Assembly: GCF_017571525.1 (NCBI RefSeq)
Contig: NZ_JAGETY010000017.1
Span: forward strand, 39,947-103,946
Direction: 5' to 3'
DNA length: 64,000 bases
Origin: Hymenobacter sp. BT559
Lineage (GTDB): Bacteria > Bacteroidota > Bacteroidia > Cytophagales > Hymenobacteraceae
Part shown: in pieces, positions 34,503 through 43,803 of the stretch
Numbering within the stretch: position 1 is the stretch's first letter
How the letters are laid out: each line of letters opens with the position of its first letter
Notes under the pieces: model-generated
What the model saw: only the letters and a program-made list of their open reading frames with translations
The model's database searches: none
Told to the model about the DNA's origin: nothing
Translations under genes and position numbers: made by a program

Positions 34503-34769
34503 ATGGAATCAAGCACTCGCTTTCTTATTAGCGTCTTTTTAGAAGATGCCCACGCCGACCCGTTAGTTTTTATCTTTCAAGGCTCGCTGGTCGAGAATGT
34601 GATGTTTGGCGTAGGTGTGTCGCGGGTCGATGCTGATGCAATGGAGCCTGGGCAGCTCGCGGAATACCTGACGGACCATTATCTCAAGTCTTACCCAAGA
34701 GAAGCAGAACGGGTCGGGCGAGACACGATACTGGCAGCGGTTACCCGAGCGGGAAAAAGTCGGGTCTAG
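34503..34769 (+). CDS. Small protein of unknown function
   Basis: An 88-residue frame from the ATG at 34503 (MESSTRFLISVFLED). It is acidic, has two predicted beta strands at the start and a C-terminal helix (AMEPGQLAEYLTDHYLK). No family recognised. It lies alone between the Fic gene and a recombinase remnant, on the plus strand. The upstream open codons from 34458 have no support. Confidence 0.4.
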   Translation: MESSTRFLISVFLEDAHADPLVFIFQGSLVENVMFGVGVSRVDADAMEPGQLAEYLTDHYLKSYPREAERVGRDTILAAVTRAGKSRV

Positions 34770-34886
34770 AAGGGAAAATGCCGGAAATGGGCCTTTATTG
34801 GATGGTTTTTAAGATGGCGTTTCCAGCTCGTAGAGGCACATTTTTCAGGCGTATTTTGCTGACCCTTATTGGAGTACATTCGGGGC

Positions 34887-34949
34887 ATGATAATCGTCGC
34901 CCTTTACGCCCATATCTCGACCAAGGATAAAGGTCAGAGGCAATGTTAA
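34887..34949 (+). pseudogene. Serine recombinase N-terminal remnant
   Basis: A 20-codon frame, MIIVALYAHISTKDKGQRQC, then stop. It matches the start of serine recombinases (VALYARVSTKDKGQ). The Arg next to the catalytic Ser position is His here, and the rest of the gene is missing. It lies at the left edge of the defence island, opposite the two intact recombinases at 62266-63710, so it may mark an old integration junction. Confidence 0.55.
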
Positions 34950-35003
34950 GTTGGCCAAATTTTGGTAAATCCGCTATCTACTTATTCGATAGTATTTCAT
35001 TCA

Positions 35004-35705
35004 TCAAACAGCTTTGATGAAATGTAATACAACAAGCGTAATCACCCCAGCTGCAATAATGCCCTGCAGCACTAGGCTTCGGGTGCCGACTTCACGCAGT
35101 TGATGCTGCAAAGCTTGTAATTGGCCATCCACGCTCTCTTGCTGCCGTAACATGGCCTGTTCAATGGTAGCGAAGTAGTTGAGCAGTACTTCTTGGCTAG
35201 TCTGCGCTGTGTGGTGTAACACATCTTGCTGCGTACCAATAGATTCTAACCGATCTGAAAATCGGGCTGCATTCATAGCATCCCGAAAGGCAGTTAAGCT
35301 CGCTGTAATCACCTGTAACCGGTCGCCTACACCCGTGAGCACGTCTCCTTGCTTTTGGCCATCCTTGCGCAGCATTTCAGCTACCTTTTCAAGTTCGGCA
35401 GTCTGTTTGCCATATTCCTGAAGTGCCACCGCCAGCTGCTTTTTTAGGGCTTCTTCCCACTGCCGTGAGTTTGTACGTAGCAATTCGCTTTGCCCATCGA
35501 TGCTTTTCTGGTGCTCCCGTCTGAGGTCTACCAGCAGGGCTTTTTGTTGCTCGTGAACCGCTTCAGCTGCTTGGATAGCTGCTTCGGCTGCCTGCTGCGA
35601 CTCTAGAACGCTGGCCTTGGCCGTGCCAATGGTGTCCGTGAAACTTACGAGCCGGTTCAACTCTCGCTTTAAGATATCCAGCGAAGAAGTAGACTTGTCA
35701 GACAT
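35004..35705 (-). CDS. Coiled-coil protein with C-terminal membrane anchor
   Basis: A 233-residue protein: nearly all coiled coil, rich in Ala, Gln, Glu and Leu (about 10-205), and a C-terminal transmembrane helix (LQGIIAAGVITLVVLHFIKAV, 213-233). There is no signal peptide, so the coiled coil stays in the cytoplasm and the tail sits in the inner membrane. The start is 18 bp beyond the stop of the giant helicase gene, so the pair form one operon. Architecture resembles sensor or scaffold proteins in defence operons, but the family is not recognised. It may act as a membrane effector or tether for the helicase. Confidence 0.65.
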   Translation of the reverse strand: MSDKSTSSLDILKRELNRLVSFTDTIGTAKASVLESQQAAEAAIQAAEAVHEQQKALLVDLRREHQKSIDGQSELLRTNSRQWEEALKKQLAVALQEYGKQTAELEKVAEMLRKDGQKQGDVLTGVGDRLQVITASLTAFRDAMNAARFSDRLESIGTQQDVLHHTAQTSQEVLLNYFATIEQAMLRQQESVDGQLQALQHQLREVGTRSLVLQGIIAAGVITLVVLHFIKAV

Positions 35706-35723
35706 AGAAGTAAATAAAGTGGG

Positions 35724-38700
35724 TTAGGAACGGCGGTTATCAAATTTCTGGTTGAAGTCAGCCAGCCAGCGGCTGTTAATATCAAGAATTATCTCGTTGA
35801 TTACCGTGTCAAGCACATAAGTGCCCAGCGCTGAATCGTAGCGGCTGATTTCCTCCGCGTAGCGCTGGCCAAATGCCTCTAATTCTTCCTCAGTCAGGTC
35901 TGTCTGCTCATAAAAAGCTACCAGCCCATCCCGCATTTTCTGCTGGCCGGTTTCTACCAGCTTAGCATCGGCCTTGCCAGTTGGTTTGTGATGCTCCAGA
36001 AACAAGGTGGCGAACCCGTCAAGCAATAGCAGCGCCCCATTGGTGGGCGCACTCTGTATCAGGCGTGTGCAGGCTCCGCGCAGGTGCTTGATATTGTCTT
36101 TTTCCTGGCCTAGGCCATCGGGCGGGTCGCCCATATAGCGCAGGTACTTCCACACTATTTCTTGGCTGAAGAAGGTGCCCTGCTTCAAATCCTCGGGCAG
36201 ATGCTCAGCACGGGCATATTTCGAGTTGAAGTACAAGTCAAAGTACTCTATCAGGTCATCTCCCGTCAGCCCTTTGCGGCAGGCTGCCTCCATTTCGATA
36301 ATGGCTTGTAAACGCTTGGTACTGACCTCCTGGTAAGTGAAATCCAGAATTTGTCCCAAGCATTTTTCCAGCAGCGAGTCACCTTTCTCTCGCTGCGCCG
36401 CTTCATCTCGCATTTTTCGCGCCCGGCCGCCACTGGTATAGCGGCCAAAGTAGCGCTCCAAGTTGTCTAGGTAAACTTCCTGGTGCTGCGGCTTAGGTGT
36501 CAGCACCAGTGTCAGGGTCCGGGAGCCGTAGTCAATCGTGTAGTCTTCTACCACGCCCAGCAGACACAGCCGATACACGGCCTTGTACGTGTCCTGCTCA
36601 TCCCGAATGCGTAGGAAATTGCGCCGAATAGTATCGGTCACTTCGGCCGCCGGCTGTGGAGTAAGCGCTGGCTTGAGCTTATTCAAGAACTCCGTGGCAG
36701 AAGTAGCATACATCGCTGCGCTGCGTAACAGCGGCTCCGGAAGCGTGCAGCCGTGCGCCGCTGCCACCTCTGACATCTCGCTTAGTGCGCCGTTGGTAAA
36801 CCCGATGGTCAACGGCTCCGGCTGCTGCCCCACCGCCACCCGCGCCAGCCGGGGAGCTACGCCTGGTGTTGAGGAAGCCGTGGTATGCGTCGCCAGCCAG
36901 TCGCCCATTGCCTGCTGCGAAGCCCGCGCCTCAGCGGGCGCGTCCTCCTCCAGGTAGCGTACCAACTCGTTCAGAATAGTATCGGCTAGCCCAGCTTCTA
37001 TACTCAGGTGATGGTCAGCTATTTTGACTGGAGCTGTCGGGTTCCCAAAGTCAATCCGGCCGTAACCCACCCCAAATGCCTGATTGACATAGATAGAGCG
37101 CGGCACGCCGGCGCCCGGTTTCGGGTATAGGTTTAGTGTTACTGGCACCTGGAATATCCCCGTTAGCATTTCGGCCAGCTCTTTAATGGCCTGCCCCGCC
37201 GGAAATGTCACCGTCGTTAGCAGCTCATGCATAATCAGCGCTTCCTTGGTTCGCCCCTTGAAGCTGCGCTGAAAAAACTGCTTCGGAATGTGGCTATCGC
37301 TCTCGTGGAACAGCACGTAGTTCAGTGCAAACGCTTGGTCACGTCCTGCCCGCCCGGCTTCCTGCACGAAGCTCTCAATCGAGCTAGGGTAGTTATAGTG
37401 AATGGTAAACCGCACGTTGGGCTTGTCAATGCCCATCCCAAATGCTTTGGTCGCCACCAGTAGATTCAATTGGTCGCCCACGAAGCGGCTCTGCATCAAT
37501 TCCATCTCAGCAGTTCCCGCTTCCGCGTCTGGGTCGTTCTGGTCGCTGCCCATAAAGTAGCCCACCTTTAGTGGGAGTCCGTCTATGCCTTGCAGCATGG
37601 TATGCACGTTCCGAACGCCCGCCGCGTGCTTTTCCGACTTATAAGGGCAAAAAATTAACCCCGCGTGTGGGTAGCGCTCCTGCTGCGCTGTGAAGAAGGT
37701 GTCGGCTTCAAACCCTCTAGGAACAAACCGTGCCTCAAAGCCTGCGGCCACTTCCGCGGCCTCAATGCGCTCCTTCAGCTCATCCGGCAGTTCGTACAGT
37801 AATTCCCGCAGCCGCTGGTGCTTGGCCGCGCCCACCGGGTCCCAATGCTTCTTGTGTTCCGCGTCAGCCTCTACCTCGATTATTCGATAGCTCAGTTCGT
37901 CGCGCCGGTTGGTTCTCGTTCTGATAACCGCGTCTAGGTCCAGCCGTAGCTCGCGCTCTACATCGGCCAGCACGTCAAACGAGGCCGTGGCCGTCAGACC
38001 ATACAGCGGCACCGGCTTCTCATCGGTAAACGTGTGGCAGTACGTCCGCGCATTATCGCCCAGGCGTAGGTACTGCGTCCGAAAGTCGTGGCCCCATTCT
38101 GATACGCAGTGCGCCTCATCAATTACGCAATAGCTAAAGCCCACGCGGCGCAACGGATTATTCGGGCTGCGCATCCGCTGGAGCAGGTCGCGGAACGACT
38201 GTATCATCATCCGCTCCGGCGAGATGAAGAAAAATAGCAACTCCCCCCGACTCAGTCGCCGCAGGCGCAGCTCGCGCTGTGTCACCGACCGCACCGAGGA
38301 GTTCACGTAGCTCGTCGCGTCAATCCAGTTCTTGTGTAGTCCCTCAAACTGGTCCTGCATCAGCGACTTAATGGGGTCCACCACCAGCGCTACCCCTGGC
38401 TGCAGCAGCACCGCCAGTTGGTAGGTTAGCGACTTGCCCCCGCCCGTGGGCAGCAGGCCCAGCACACTTTTACCCTGAATGCCCCGGCTCAGAATAGCCA
38501 GCTGCCCCGCCCGAAAGTCATTCTTACGAAAGATGTTGCGCAAAAAGTACAGCATCGGCTCCTTGCGCTCCGGTATTTCTATATACTCCTCTTCGTCATT
38601 CTCTGGCGTAGAATGCACAATGGGCAAGTAAGGAATCAGCGGAGCCGTCTGGAAGCGGCGCGCCGTGCGTGGCGCGTAGGCCGTGCGAATAGCTACCCGC

Positions 38701-40031
38701 ACCAGAGCCGCCACCGGTAGCTTTCCCGCCGTGAACCCCAGCCGCTGCAACATCGCCACGTCGAGCACTAGGTCAACCTCCCCATCGCTACTCGCTTGGC
38801 TCAGCGACCTAACTGTGTGCCCGGCTACCTGGTGCAGCTCCGCTGTCGCGTACTCGGCCGTAGTATACACCCGTAAGTCAATCTCGGGCAGGTGCCGCTC
38901 CCGGCCTTCCAGCTCGTACAACTCCAGGAAAAGCTCTTGCAGCCCCTCCATCGCCAAGTGCCCACAGGGTACGTCGCGCTCGATGATGGCCACGCGCCAC
39001 CGCGGCTTGTGCAGGGGCAGTACCCCGCTGGCAATGCACTCTACCAGCGTCCGTTGCACCCGCGCCACGGCCAACGGGGTCAGCAGCAGCTGCAAAGCTT
39101 GTCGACCGGCCGTATCTGCGTGCAGTGGCTGTTGAAAGTTGGTGCGTAGGTGCCGCAGGTAGGCATACTGGCTCACCACTTCCCGCAACGGCTTCAGCGA
39201 TTTCTCCGGAGCGTTGAAGTCCGCCGTGGCCAGCCGGGCCGTTAGCCAACCCGCTTGCTCAGTGGCCCAGTCGCGCCGATTATCCTTGATGCTTTGCCGG
39301 GCATCGGTACGATGCTGCGAGCCATCAATTTCTACCACCACCCCGCGCACTGGTGGGCTACCCAGGGCTGCCTCGTTGCGGTACCACGGGTAGGGGAGGG
39401 CCAACGTAAAATCCAGCGTCTGCTCCGTGAACTCCGACCCATTTACCAGCAACTGCTTGTGCAGCTGCTCCTGCTCATCAGGCGCAAACTCCAGCAGTGG
39501 GCGTAGCATCGTCTGCGGAGCCAGCACCTGCCACAACTCCGGCCCGAACAGCTCCGGCACCATGCGGGTAAAAAAGCGCCGCTCAAAGTCGCTGCCGTGG
39601 CTGGCCCACCCCGCCAGCTGCTGCTGGGTGCCCGCTGTGTCTTGAATGCGTGGCTCTACTACGTGCAGCGCCCGCCACAGTAGCTGCCCCCATTCCGCCG
39701 TTACACCGCCTAGTTCGTAGCGGATTGTGCCCAAATCTACCGTTTCTGCGACTCCCGCCGGCCAAGTATGCTGCAACACGTGCGCCGCCAAGCTCAACGG
39801 TGCGCGGGTGGGCATACCACGCGCTATCAGATTGCTGGCCACTGCCAGCAACCCTTCCGGCTCCGTACCATGCCCCTCCAGCGGGCTGCTCGATTCTACT
39901 TCAAAGTAGCTGAGGTCCCGCAGTAGGCCTAGTACCCTTTCCCGCGCACTTCCTGGCTCGTCCTCTTTGGCACCTTTGACTAGAAAAGGTAGTAGCTCCT
40001 CAATAAAGTAACCGGCATGCAGCTGACCCAT
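35724..40031 (-). CDS. Giant RecQ-type helicase with N-terminal nuclease-like domain
   Basis: A 1435-residue protein, over twice the size of RecQ. The N-terminal 480 residues hold a DUF559/Vsr-like segment at about 230-265 (VVVEIDGSQHRTDARQSIKD...WATEQAGW), with acidic and His/Lys-type residues of a PD-(D/E)xK nuclease. RecA-like motifs follow: Walker A LPTGGGKS at about 525, DEAHCVSEWGHDF at about 637, TATASFDV, ATKAFGMGIDKPNVRF, and QEAGRAGRD at about 893. The zinc and HRDC domains of RecQ are not obvious; the C-terminal 450 residues are unrecognised. A nuclease plus 3'-5' helicase in a defence island suggests an anti-phage role. It is followed by the coiled-coil membrane protein. Confidence 0.75.
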   Translation of the reverse strand: MGQLHAGYFIEELLPFLVKGAKEDEPGSARERVLGLLRDLSYFEVESSSPLEGHGTEPEGLLAVASNLIARGMPTRAPLSLAAHVLQHTWPAGVAETVDLGTIRYELGGVTAEWGQLLWRALHVVEPRIQDTAGTQQQLAGWASHGSDFERRFFTRMVPELFGPELWQVLAPQTMLRPLLEFAPDEQEQLHKQLLVNGSEFTEQTLDFTLALPYPWYRNEAALGSPPVRGVVVEIDGSQHRTDARQSIKDNRRDWATEQAGWLTARLATADFNAPEKSLKPLREVVSQYAYLRHLRTNFQQPLHADTAGRQALQLLLTPLAVARVQRTLVECIASGVLPLHKPRWRVAIIERDVPCGHLAMEGLQELFLELYELEGRERHLPEIDLRVYTTAEYATAELHQVAGHTVRSLSQASSDGEVDLVLDVAMLQRLGFTAGKLPVAALVRVAIRTAYAPRTARRFQTAPLIPYLPIVHSTPENDEEEYIEIPERKEPMLYFLRNIFRKNDFRAGQLAILSRGIQGKSVLGLLPTGGGKSLTYQLAVLLQPGVALVVDPIKSLMQDQFEGLHKNWIDATSYVNSSVRSVTQRELRLRRLSRGELLFFFISPERMMIQSFRDLLQRMRSPNNPLRRVGFSYCVIDEAHCVSEWGHDFRTQYLRLGDNARTYCHTFTDEKPVPLYGLTATASFDVLADVERELRLDLDAVIRTRTNRRDELSYRIIEVEADAEHKKHWDPVGAAKHQRLRELLYELPDELKERIEAAEVAAGFEARFVPRGFEADTFFTAQQERYPHAGLIFCPYKSEKHAAGVRNVHTMLQGIDGLPLKVGYFMGSDQNDPDAEAGTAEMELMQSRFVGDQLNLLVATKAFGMGIDKPNVRFTIHYNYPSSIESFVQEAGRAGRDQAFALNYVLFHESDSHIPKQFFQRSFKGRTKEALIMHELLTTVTFPAGQAIKELAEMLTGIFQVPVTLNLYPKPGAGVPRSIYVNQAFGVGYGRIDFGNPTAPVKIADHHLSIEAGLADTILNELVRYLEEDAPAEARASQQAMGDWLATHTTASSTPGVAPRLARVAVGQQPEPLTIGFTNGALSEMSEVAAAHGCTLPEPLLRSAAMYATSATEFLNKLKPALTPQPAAEVTDTIRRNFLRIRDEQDTYKAVYRLCLLGVVEDYTIDYGSRTLTLVLTPKPQHQEVYLDNLERYFGRYTSGGRARKMRDEAAQREKGDSLLEKCLGQILDFTYQEVSTKRLQAIIEMEAACRKGLTGDDLIEYFDLYFNSKYARAEHLPEDLKQGTFFSQEIVWKYLRYMGDPPDGLGQEKDNIKHLRGACTRLIQSAPTNGALLLLDGFATLFLEHHKPTGKADAKLVETGQQKMRDGLVAFYEQTDLTEEELEAFGQRYAEEISRYDSALGTYVLDTVINEIILDINSRWLADFNQKFDNRRS

Positions 40032-40088
40032 AAGTGCGAAGTATACAGCGTAAGTAGTTGATAATGGTTTATTCGCACTTCAGTAGCA

Positions 40089-41135
40089 TCAAACCTTGAT
40101 TTTCTTTATCACAAACTCTTTTCCATCAATTTGAAACTTAAACTGCGTTTTGGTCGAGCTAAGCAAATCCACGTTGCCGTAGTGCATCTGCCGGTGGTGG
40201 TTAGCGCATAGCGTAATGATATTCGCCAGCCCCAGAGCCCCCACCGCCAGGTTAGCTACCTGGTCGACGTGGTGCGCCTCCACGTAAGGGTCGCCATTCT
40301 CTTTCAAAAACCCAATCGGGTTAAGCTTCATTGCCTCGCACAGTAGGCACTTGTAGCCCATATGTCGCTTCGCCAACGTAGCAATGCGCCCCCGCTCGAT
40401 ATAGGCCGATACCCGCAGCTTCTGCTCCGGCTTCATCTTTTGCATCTTGGCTTCTAGGTCGGCAATGCCGCTCAAGGTGCCCGCGTCTGGGTCATCAACC
40501 AAGCCGCCTAGCCCATCTCCATCATCTTCTACTTCCTCACTGCCCAGTCTCTCTAACAAGGATGCAAGTTTGGCATCACGTGGGTTCTGCCGGGCCGCCA
40601 GCCGCAGGATATTCACCACGTTCTCCTCAGTCAGGTAGTTGAAGCCCTGCTGCGATATCTTCCGACCTACCGGCAAAAGGTTCTTGCTCTTGACGCTCTC
40701 GGCATCAATTACTACCGGTTTGGCAAAGAACATGATGTCCTCAACCTGTGCCCGCACGTTGCCATAGGTGTAATCCTGAAAACCCCGGTGCTTTGCCTTG
40801 CGCCAAAATTCGCCAATCTCAGGAAAGGCATACACTCCCACAATGCACTTGCGGTTGCCGTGCTGGTAATCTGAACTTAGAAAAAACACTGCCCCTAGGT
40901 CTTTTTCCCGTGGCTGCTTCTTAAACATTGGGGTGTAGCCGATGTACGTACCATCTTTCTCAGCCGGGTAAAGTTTATACCCAAAATTCAGGCAGTCAGC
41001 GCCTTCTCCGTTGTCCCGTACAAAATCGTATTTTGTATTGCGAAGGTCTTCTTGCGCGAAAGGCTTGGTCCAATCAGTGCTGTTCCACATGATAGAAGCC
41101 AGGATGCCGTAGCGGTCAGGGTTTTTCATGCTCAA
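40089..41135 (-). CDS. HNH endonuclease, restriction-like
   Basis: A 348-residue protein ending in an HNH nuclease: CLLCEAMKLN, YVEAHHVDQVAN and NIITLCANHHRQMHYG at about 275-325, with two Cys-x-x-Cys pairs for zinc. The N-terminal 200 residues are a separate domain without a name that I recognise. Such N-terminal domains often read modified bases or protein partners in type IV (methylation-dependent) restriction enzymes. Its start lies 5 bp after the stop of the DUF262 gene, so it is in the same minus-strand operon. Start at 41135; a second ATG lies two codons later. Confidence 0.75.
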   Translation of the reverse strand: MSMKNPDRYGILASIMWNSTDWTKPFAQEDLRNTKYDFVRDNGEGADCLNFGYKLYPAEKDGTYIGYTPMFKKQPREKDLGAVFFLSSDYQHGNRKCIVGVYAFPEIGEFWRKAKHRGFQDYTYGNVRAQVEDIMFFAKPVVIDAESVKSKNLLPVGRKISQQGFNYLTEENVVNILRLAARQNPRDAKLASLLERLGSEEVEDDGDGLGGLVDDPDAGTLSGIADLEAKMQKMKPEQKLRVSAYIERGRIATLAKRHMGYKCLLCEAMKLNPIGFLKENGDPYVEAHHVDQVANLAVGALGLANIITLCANHHRQMHYGNVDLLSSTKTQFKFQIDGKEFVIKKIKV

Positions 41136-41140
41136 TAAGG

Positions 41141-42940
41141 CTAGATGGCCAATTGCTCCTGCTCATCCGAGGGGTCCGGTTCGAGCAAGCCCGCCTCCAC
41201 CAGCGCGGCTTCTTCTGCTTCCTCATCTACTTCTTCCTCAGTCACAGCAACTGGCTCCGCTACCTGTGGAGCAGGCCAGATGGCAATGGCCCAATCAGCT
41301 AGCATATCAGCCCGCTTCAAAATAGCTGTCTCATTCCAGACTGGTTCTGCTGCTACCGACTTATTGAGCTTTATCGGACTGTCGATAAACCCACCCTCAA
41401 GCATCTTTTTCTCCGCAAACGGCCGGTCGCTCATCTCTGAATTGTAGCCCGTTAATGTCAAATTACCTATCGTGTGCAGGTATTTCTGGTGGACAGCTTC
41501 CCATTCTTGGCCCAACTCAGTCTGCCATGCTTCCGATATATTCTCGTTTTGCGGCATGATGTGCTCAATGGTATAATCGCCAATGTTCACAAATTCTTTC
41601 CGCTTGTAGTTTTCCAGATTAGATAGCAAGAAGTGACGTTTTCCGAAGTGGTAAGCATCACGCGCTATGAACTGCTGACGAAATTCCATGTCATTCGGGA
41701 AGCGCCGCGCCCAGCCCATACCCAAGAAATGGGCCTTTACGTCAGTCAGGTAATCGCTGCCTTTCAACTGGTTACCGAAGCTGGCAAATGTGCTGTTCAA
41801 CGTATTAGTAGGCAAGCCACAAACTGCTCGCCGCATCAGGTACGCCTCAATGATTTCTACTATTTCCACCAGGCCGTCCTTGCTCACTAGGCCCGCTGCC
41901 GAGGCAGCGTAGGCACTCAGCAGGTACGGATAGGCTACCCCAATGCCGAGGCTTATCAAACGTTCTAGCGCCGCTCGAAGTCCAGCATGCTCTTCCTTTT
42001 CCGGCTGGCGCAGGCGTACATAGTAGGTGGCGTGGTGGTACAGCTCCTCCACAAGCCCTTCTACTTGCTCCGCGCCCACTCGCCCGGCCGCATAATTATT
42101 TTTGAAGTGCTGATAAACAGTCCAGATACTCACTAAATCGCCGGCTTTCATGGTAAGGAAGTCGCGCATAAACTCCCCGAACATTGTGCTGTAGGCCTCC
42201 CCAAATGCCGATTCCATCGGGTACCAATGCTTATCGTACAGCTCAGTCTGCACTGAGGGCACCTGACCCATCAGCACGTAGTTGCGGATAAGGTCGGCTT
42301 GGTCTAGAGGGCGGCCTGTTGAGTTGAGACTCTCAAAGATTAGTTGCGGGTTATCCACTCCTGCTTCCAAGGATACACCCACGACCATTAGCTTGTTGAT
42401 GCCATTCCACAAATCCGCTACATTGTCAGCTGTCACCTTCTTTTGAAAGAATTCAAAGTTTTCCCGTACACGCTCCGAACTATGCTCAGGTAGCGGATTA
42501 GTATTTACTACAGCAATCAGCGTCTCTTTATCACGCTTCGTGAGCAGTAGGCGTTGGGACATTTCCCCAGTTTTAAATTGGTTTGTTAGATACAGTGCTC
42601 GTATTTCCTCACTACTAACACCCGGTACCGGCTCACCTTGCTCTTTTAGCAGCCGATAGATAGCAGTGAGCAGTAAAATGCTGGTAGTCAAGCGTTGTTG
42701 CCCATCAATTACTAGCGAGGCCGGTACAGTTCCTATAGCAGCGTGGGCCGTTGCTTGGTAATACACTACAGAACCCATGAAATAGCTCTTTCGGCTCGCA
42801 TCACGGCCCACCTGCAAAATATCATTAAATAGCTTTTCGCAATCCTCTAGTTTCCAACTATATGGCCGTTGGTAAATTGGAATGGTGAAATGACGCGGAC
42901 CTTGTAGCAGACCAAGTAGGTTGATTTCGTTGGCAGTCAT
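41141..42940 (-). CDS. DUF262 / DUF1524 protein, GmrSD-like
   Basis: A 599-residue fused protein. The N-terminal DUF262 domain (GmrS type, ParB-like) has the signature IDGQQRLTT at about 74-82. The C-terminal DUF1524 domain (GmrD type, His-Me nuclease) has IEHIMPQN at about 460 and LHTIGNLTLTGYNSEMSDRPF. Fused GmrSD enzymes cut phage DNA carrying modified cytosines (such as glucosylated hydroxymethylcytosine) with NTP use by the DUF262 domain. That is the likely type of role here, although no test of modified-base specificity is possible by eye. It sits 2 bp after the DUF2971 gene. Confidence 0.88.
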   Translation of the reverse strand: MTANEINLLGLLQGPRHFTIPIYQRPYSWKLEDCEKLFNDILQVGRDASRKSYFMGSVVYYQATAHAAIGTVPASLVIDGQQRLTTSILLLTAIYRLLKEQGEPVPGVSSEEIRALYLTNQFKTGEMSQRLLLTKRDKETLIAVVNTNPLPEHSSERVRENFEFFQKKVTADNVADLWNGINKLMVVGVSLEAGVDNPQLIFESLNSTGRPLDQADLIRNYVLMGQVPSVQTELYDKHWYPMESAFGEAYSTMFGEFMRDFLTMKAGDLVSIWTVYQHFKNNYAAGRVGAEQVEGLVEELYHHATYYVRLRQPEKEEHAGLRAALERLISLGIGVAYPYLLSAYAASAAGLVSKDGLVEIVEIIEAYLMRRAVCGLPTNTLNSTFASFGNQLKGSDYLTDVKAHFLGMGWARRFPNDMEFRQQFIARDAYHFGKRHFLLSNLENYKRKEFVNIGDYTIEHIMPQNENISEAWQTELGQEWEAVHQKYLHTIGNLTLTGYNSEMSDRPFAEKKMLEGGFIDSPIKLNKSVAAEPVWNETAILKRADMLADWAIAIWPAPQVAEPVAVTEEEVDEEAEEAALVEAGLLEPDPSDEQEQLAI

Positions 42941-42942
42941 GT

Positions 42943-43770
42943 TTAGCGGTAATTGATAAGTTGGATGTCCAATTCAAATGCAGTCTTACTCATGGAAGCT
43001 TGATAGACTTTAACATCAGGAAAACTTCGGGCAACGCCTAAAACCTCATCTCGATGCTCTTCTGAAATCTTACAGCCCAATATGATTTCTTTTAAAGTTT
43101 CAGGCTTGTATTGAAAAGTTTTTTTGGCCCCATGCACCTTAATCATTCTGACTTCATCCTCGTATTCCCACAAACCTGATTTAGTGCCGTAAACACCATA
43201 TATTTCTAATGGCCCCTCCTCGGTACCGAGCCCAGGTGGTATGCTAGGGTATTCATTTTGATAGTTAATTGGCAAAATCGTGCACTGAATATCAGTAAAC
43301 AACGAGTCTGTATCGAAGCCAACCACAAACCCTCTATGTGAATTGCTGTAATGCGACCACATGAGAATATTAGTAGGCTGAGTTGTTAGGGAGAAAACTC
43401 CTATGACTTCATTATTAGCAGCATACTTCCTCTCGTGTAAATCATTGAGATAATCGGTATTGCGCAAATTGTTGAACGCCATCAATACTTGTTCTTCTAC
43501 CTCTTTCTGACTAGCATTAGTATTTCCATGCAAGTAACTATTAGTAAGACGCTGCTTTAATTCATCATCGCCTATCAGGTCATACCTAATAGGAAATTTA
43601 GAATCAAAGGGGTCATTAAAATCATCAGCCGCAGAGAAATATATTTCTCTGTTTGTTAGAATTTTCTGGTTGTACTCATTCGCCCAATTGCGATACTTAT
43701 AAATAGTATTGGGTAGGCCATCAGAGGGCCGCGGGTTCTCTGAAATTTGTGATTCAAATTGTTTATTCAT
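42943..43770 (-). CDS. DUF2971 protein
   Basis: A 275-residue protein with the DUF2971 signatures IYFSAADDFNDPFD (YFS, NDPFD), MWSHYSNSHRGFVVGF (W-x-HY) and a C-terminal strand-helix part. Function of this family is not established; members sit in prophage and defence loci and AbpA-type proteins belong to it. It overlaps no gene but lies 33 bp after hsdR and 2 bp before the DUF262 gene, so it is part of the restriction operon. The base composition here is lower in G+C than in hsdR and hsdM, which points to a separate origin within the operon. Confidence 0.8.
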   Translation of the reverse strand: MNKQFESQISENPRPSDGLPNTIYKYRNWANEYNQKILTNREIYFSAADDFNDPFDSKFPIRYDLIGDDELKQRLTNSYLHGNTNASQKEVEEQVLMAFNNLRNTDYLNDLHERKYAANNEVIGVFSLTTQPTNILMWSHYSNSHRGFVVGFDTDSLFTDIQCTILPINYQNEYPSIPPGLGTEEGPLEIYGVYGTKSGLWEYEDEVRMIKVHGAKKTFQYKPETLKEIILGCKISEEHRDEVLGVARSFPDVKVYQASMSKTAFELDIQLINYR

Positions 43771-43803
43771 GGTGGCAGTGAAATGTGTTCAAAACCTGTT
43801 AAC

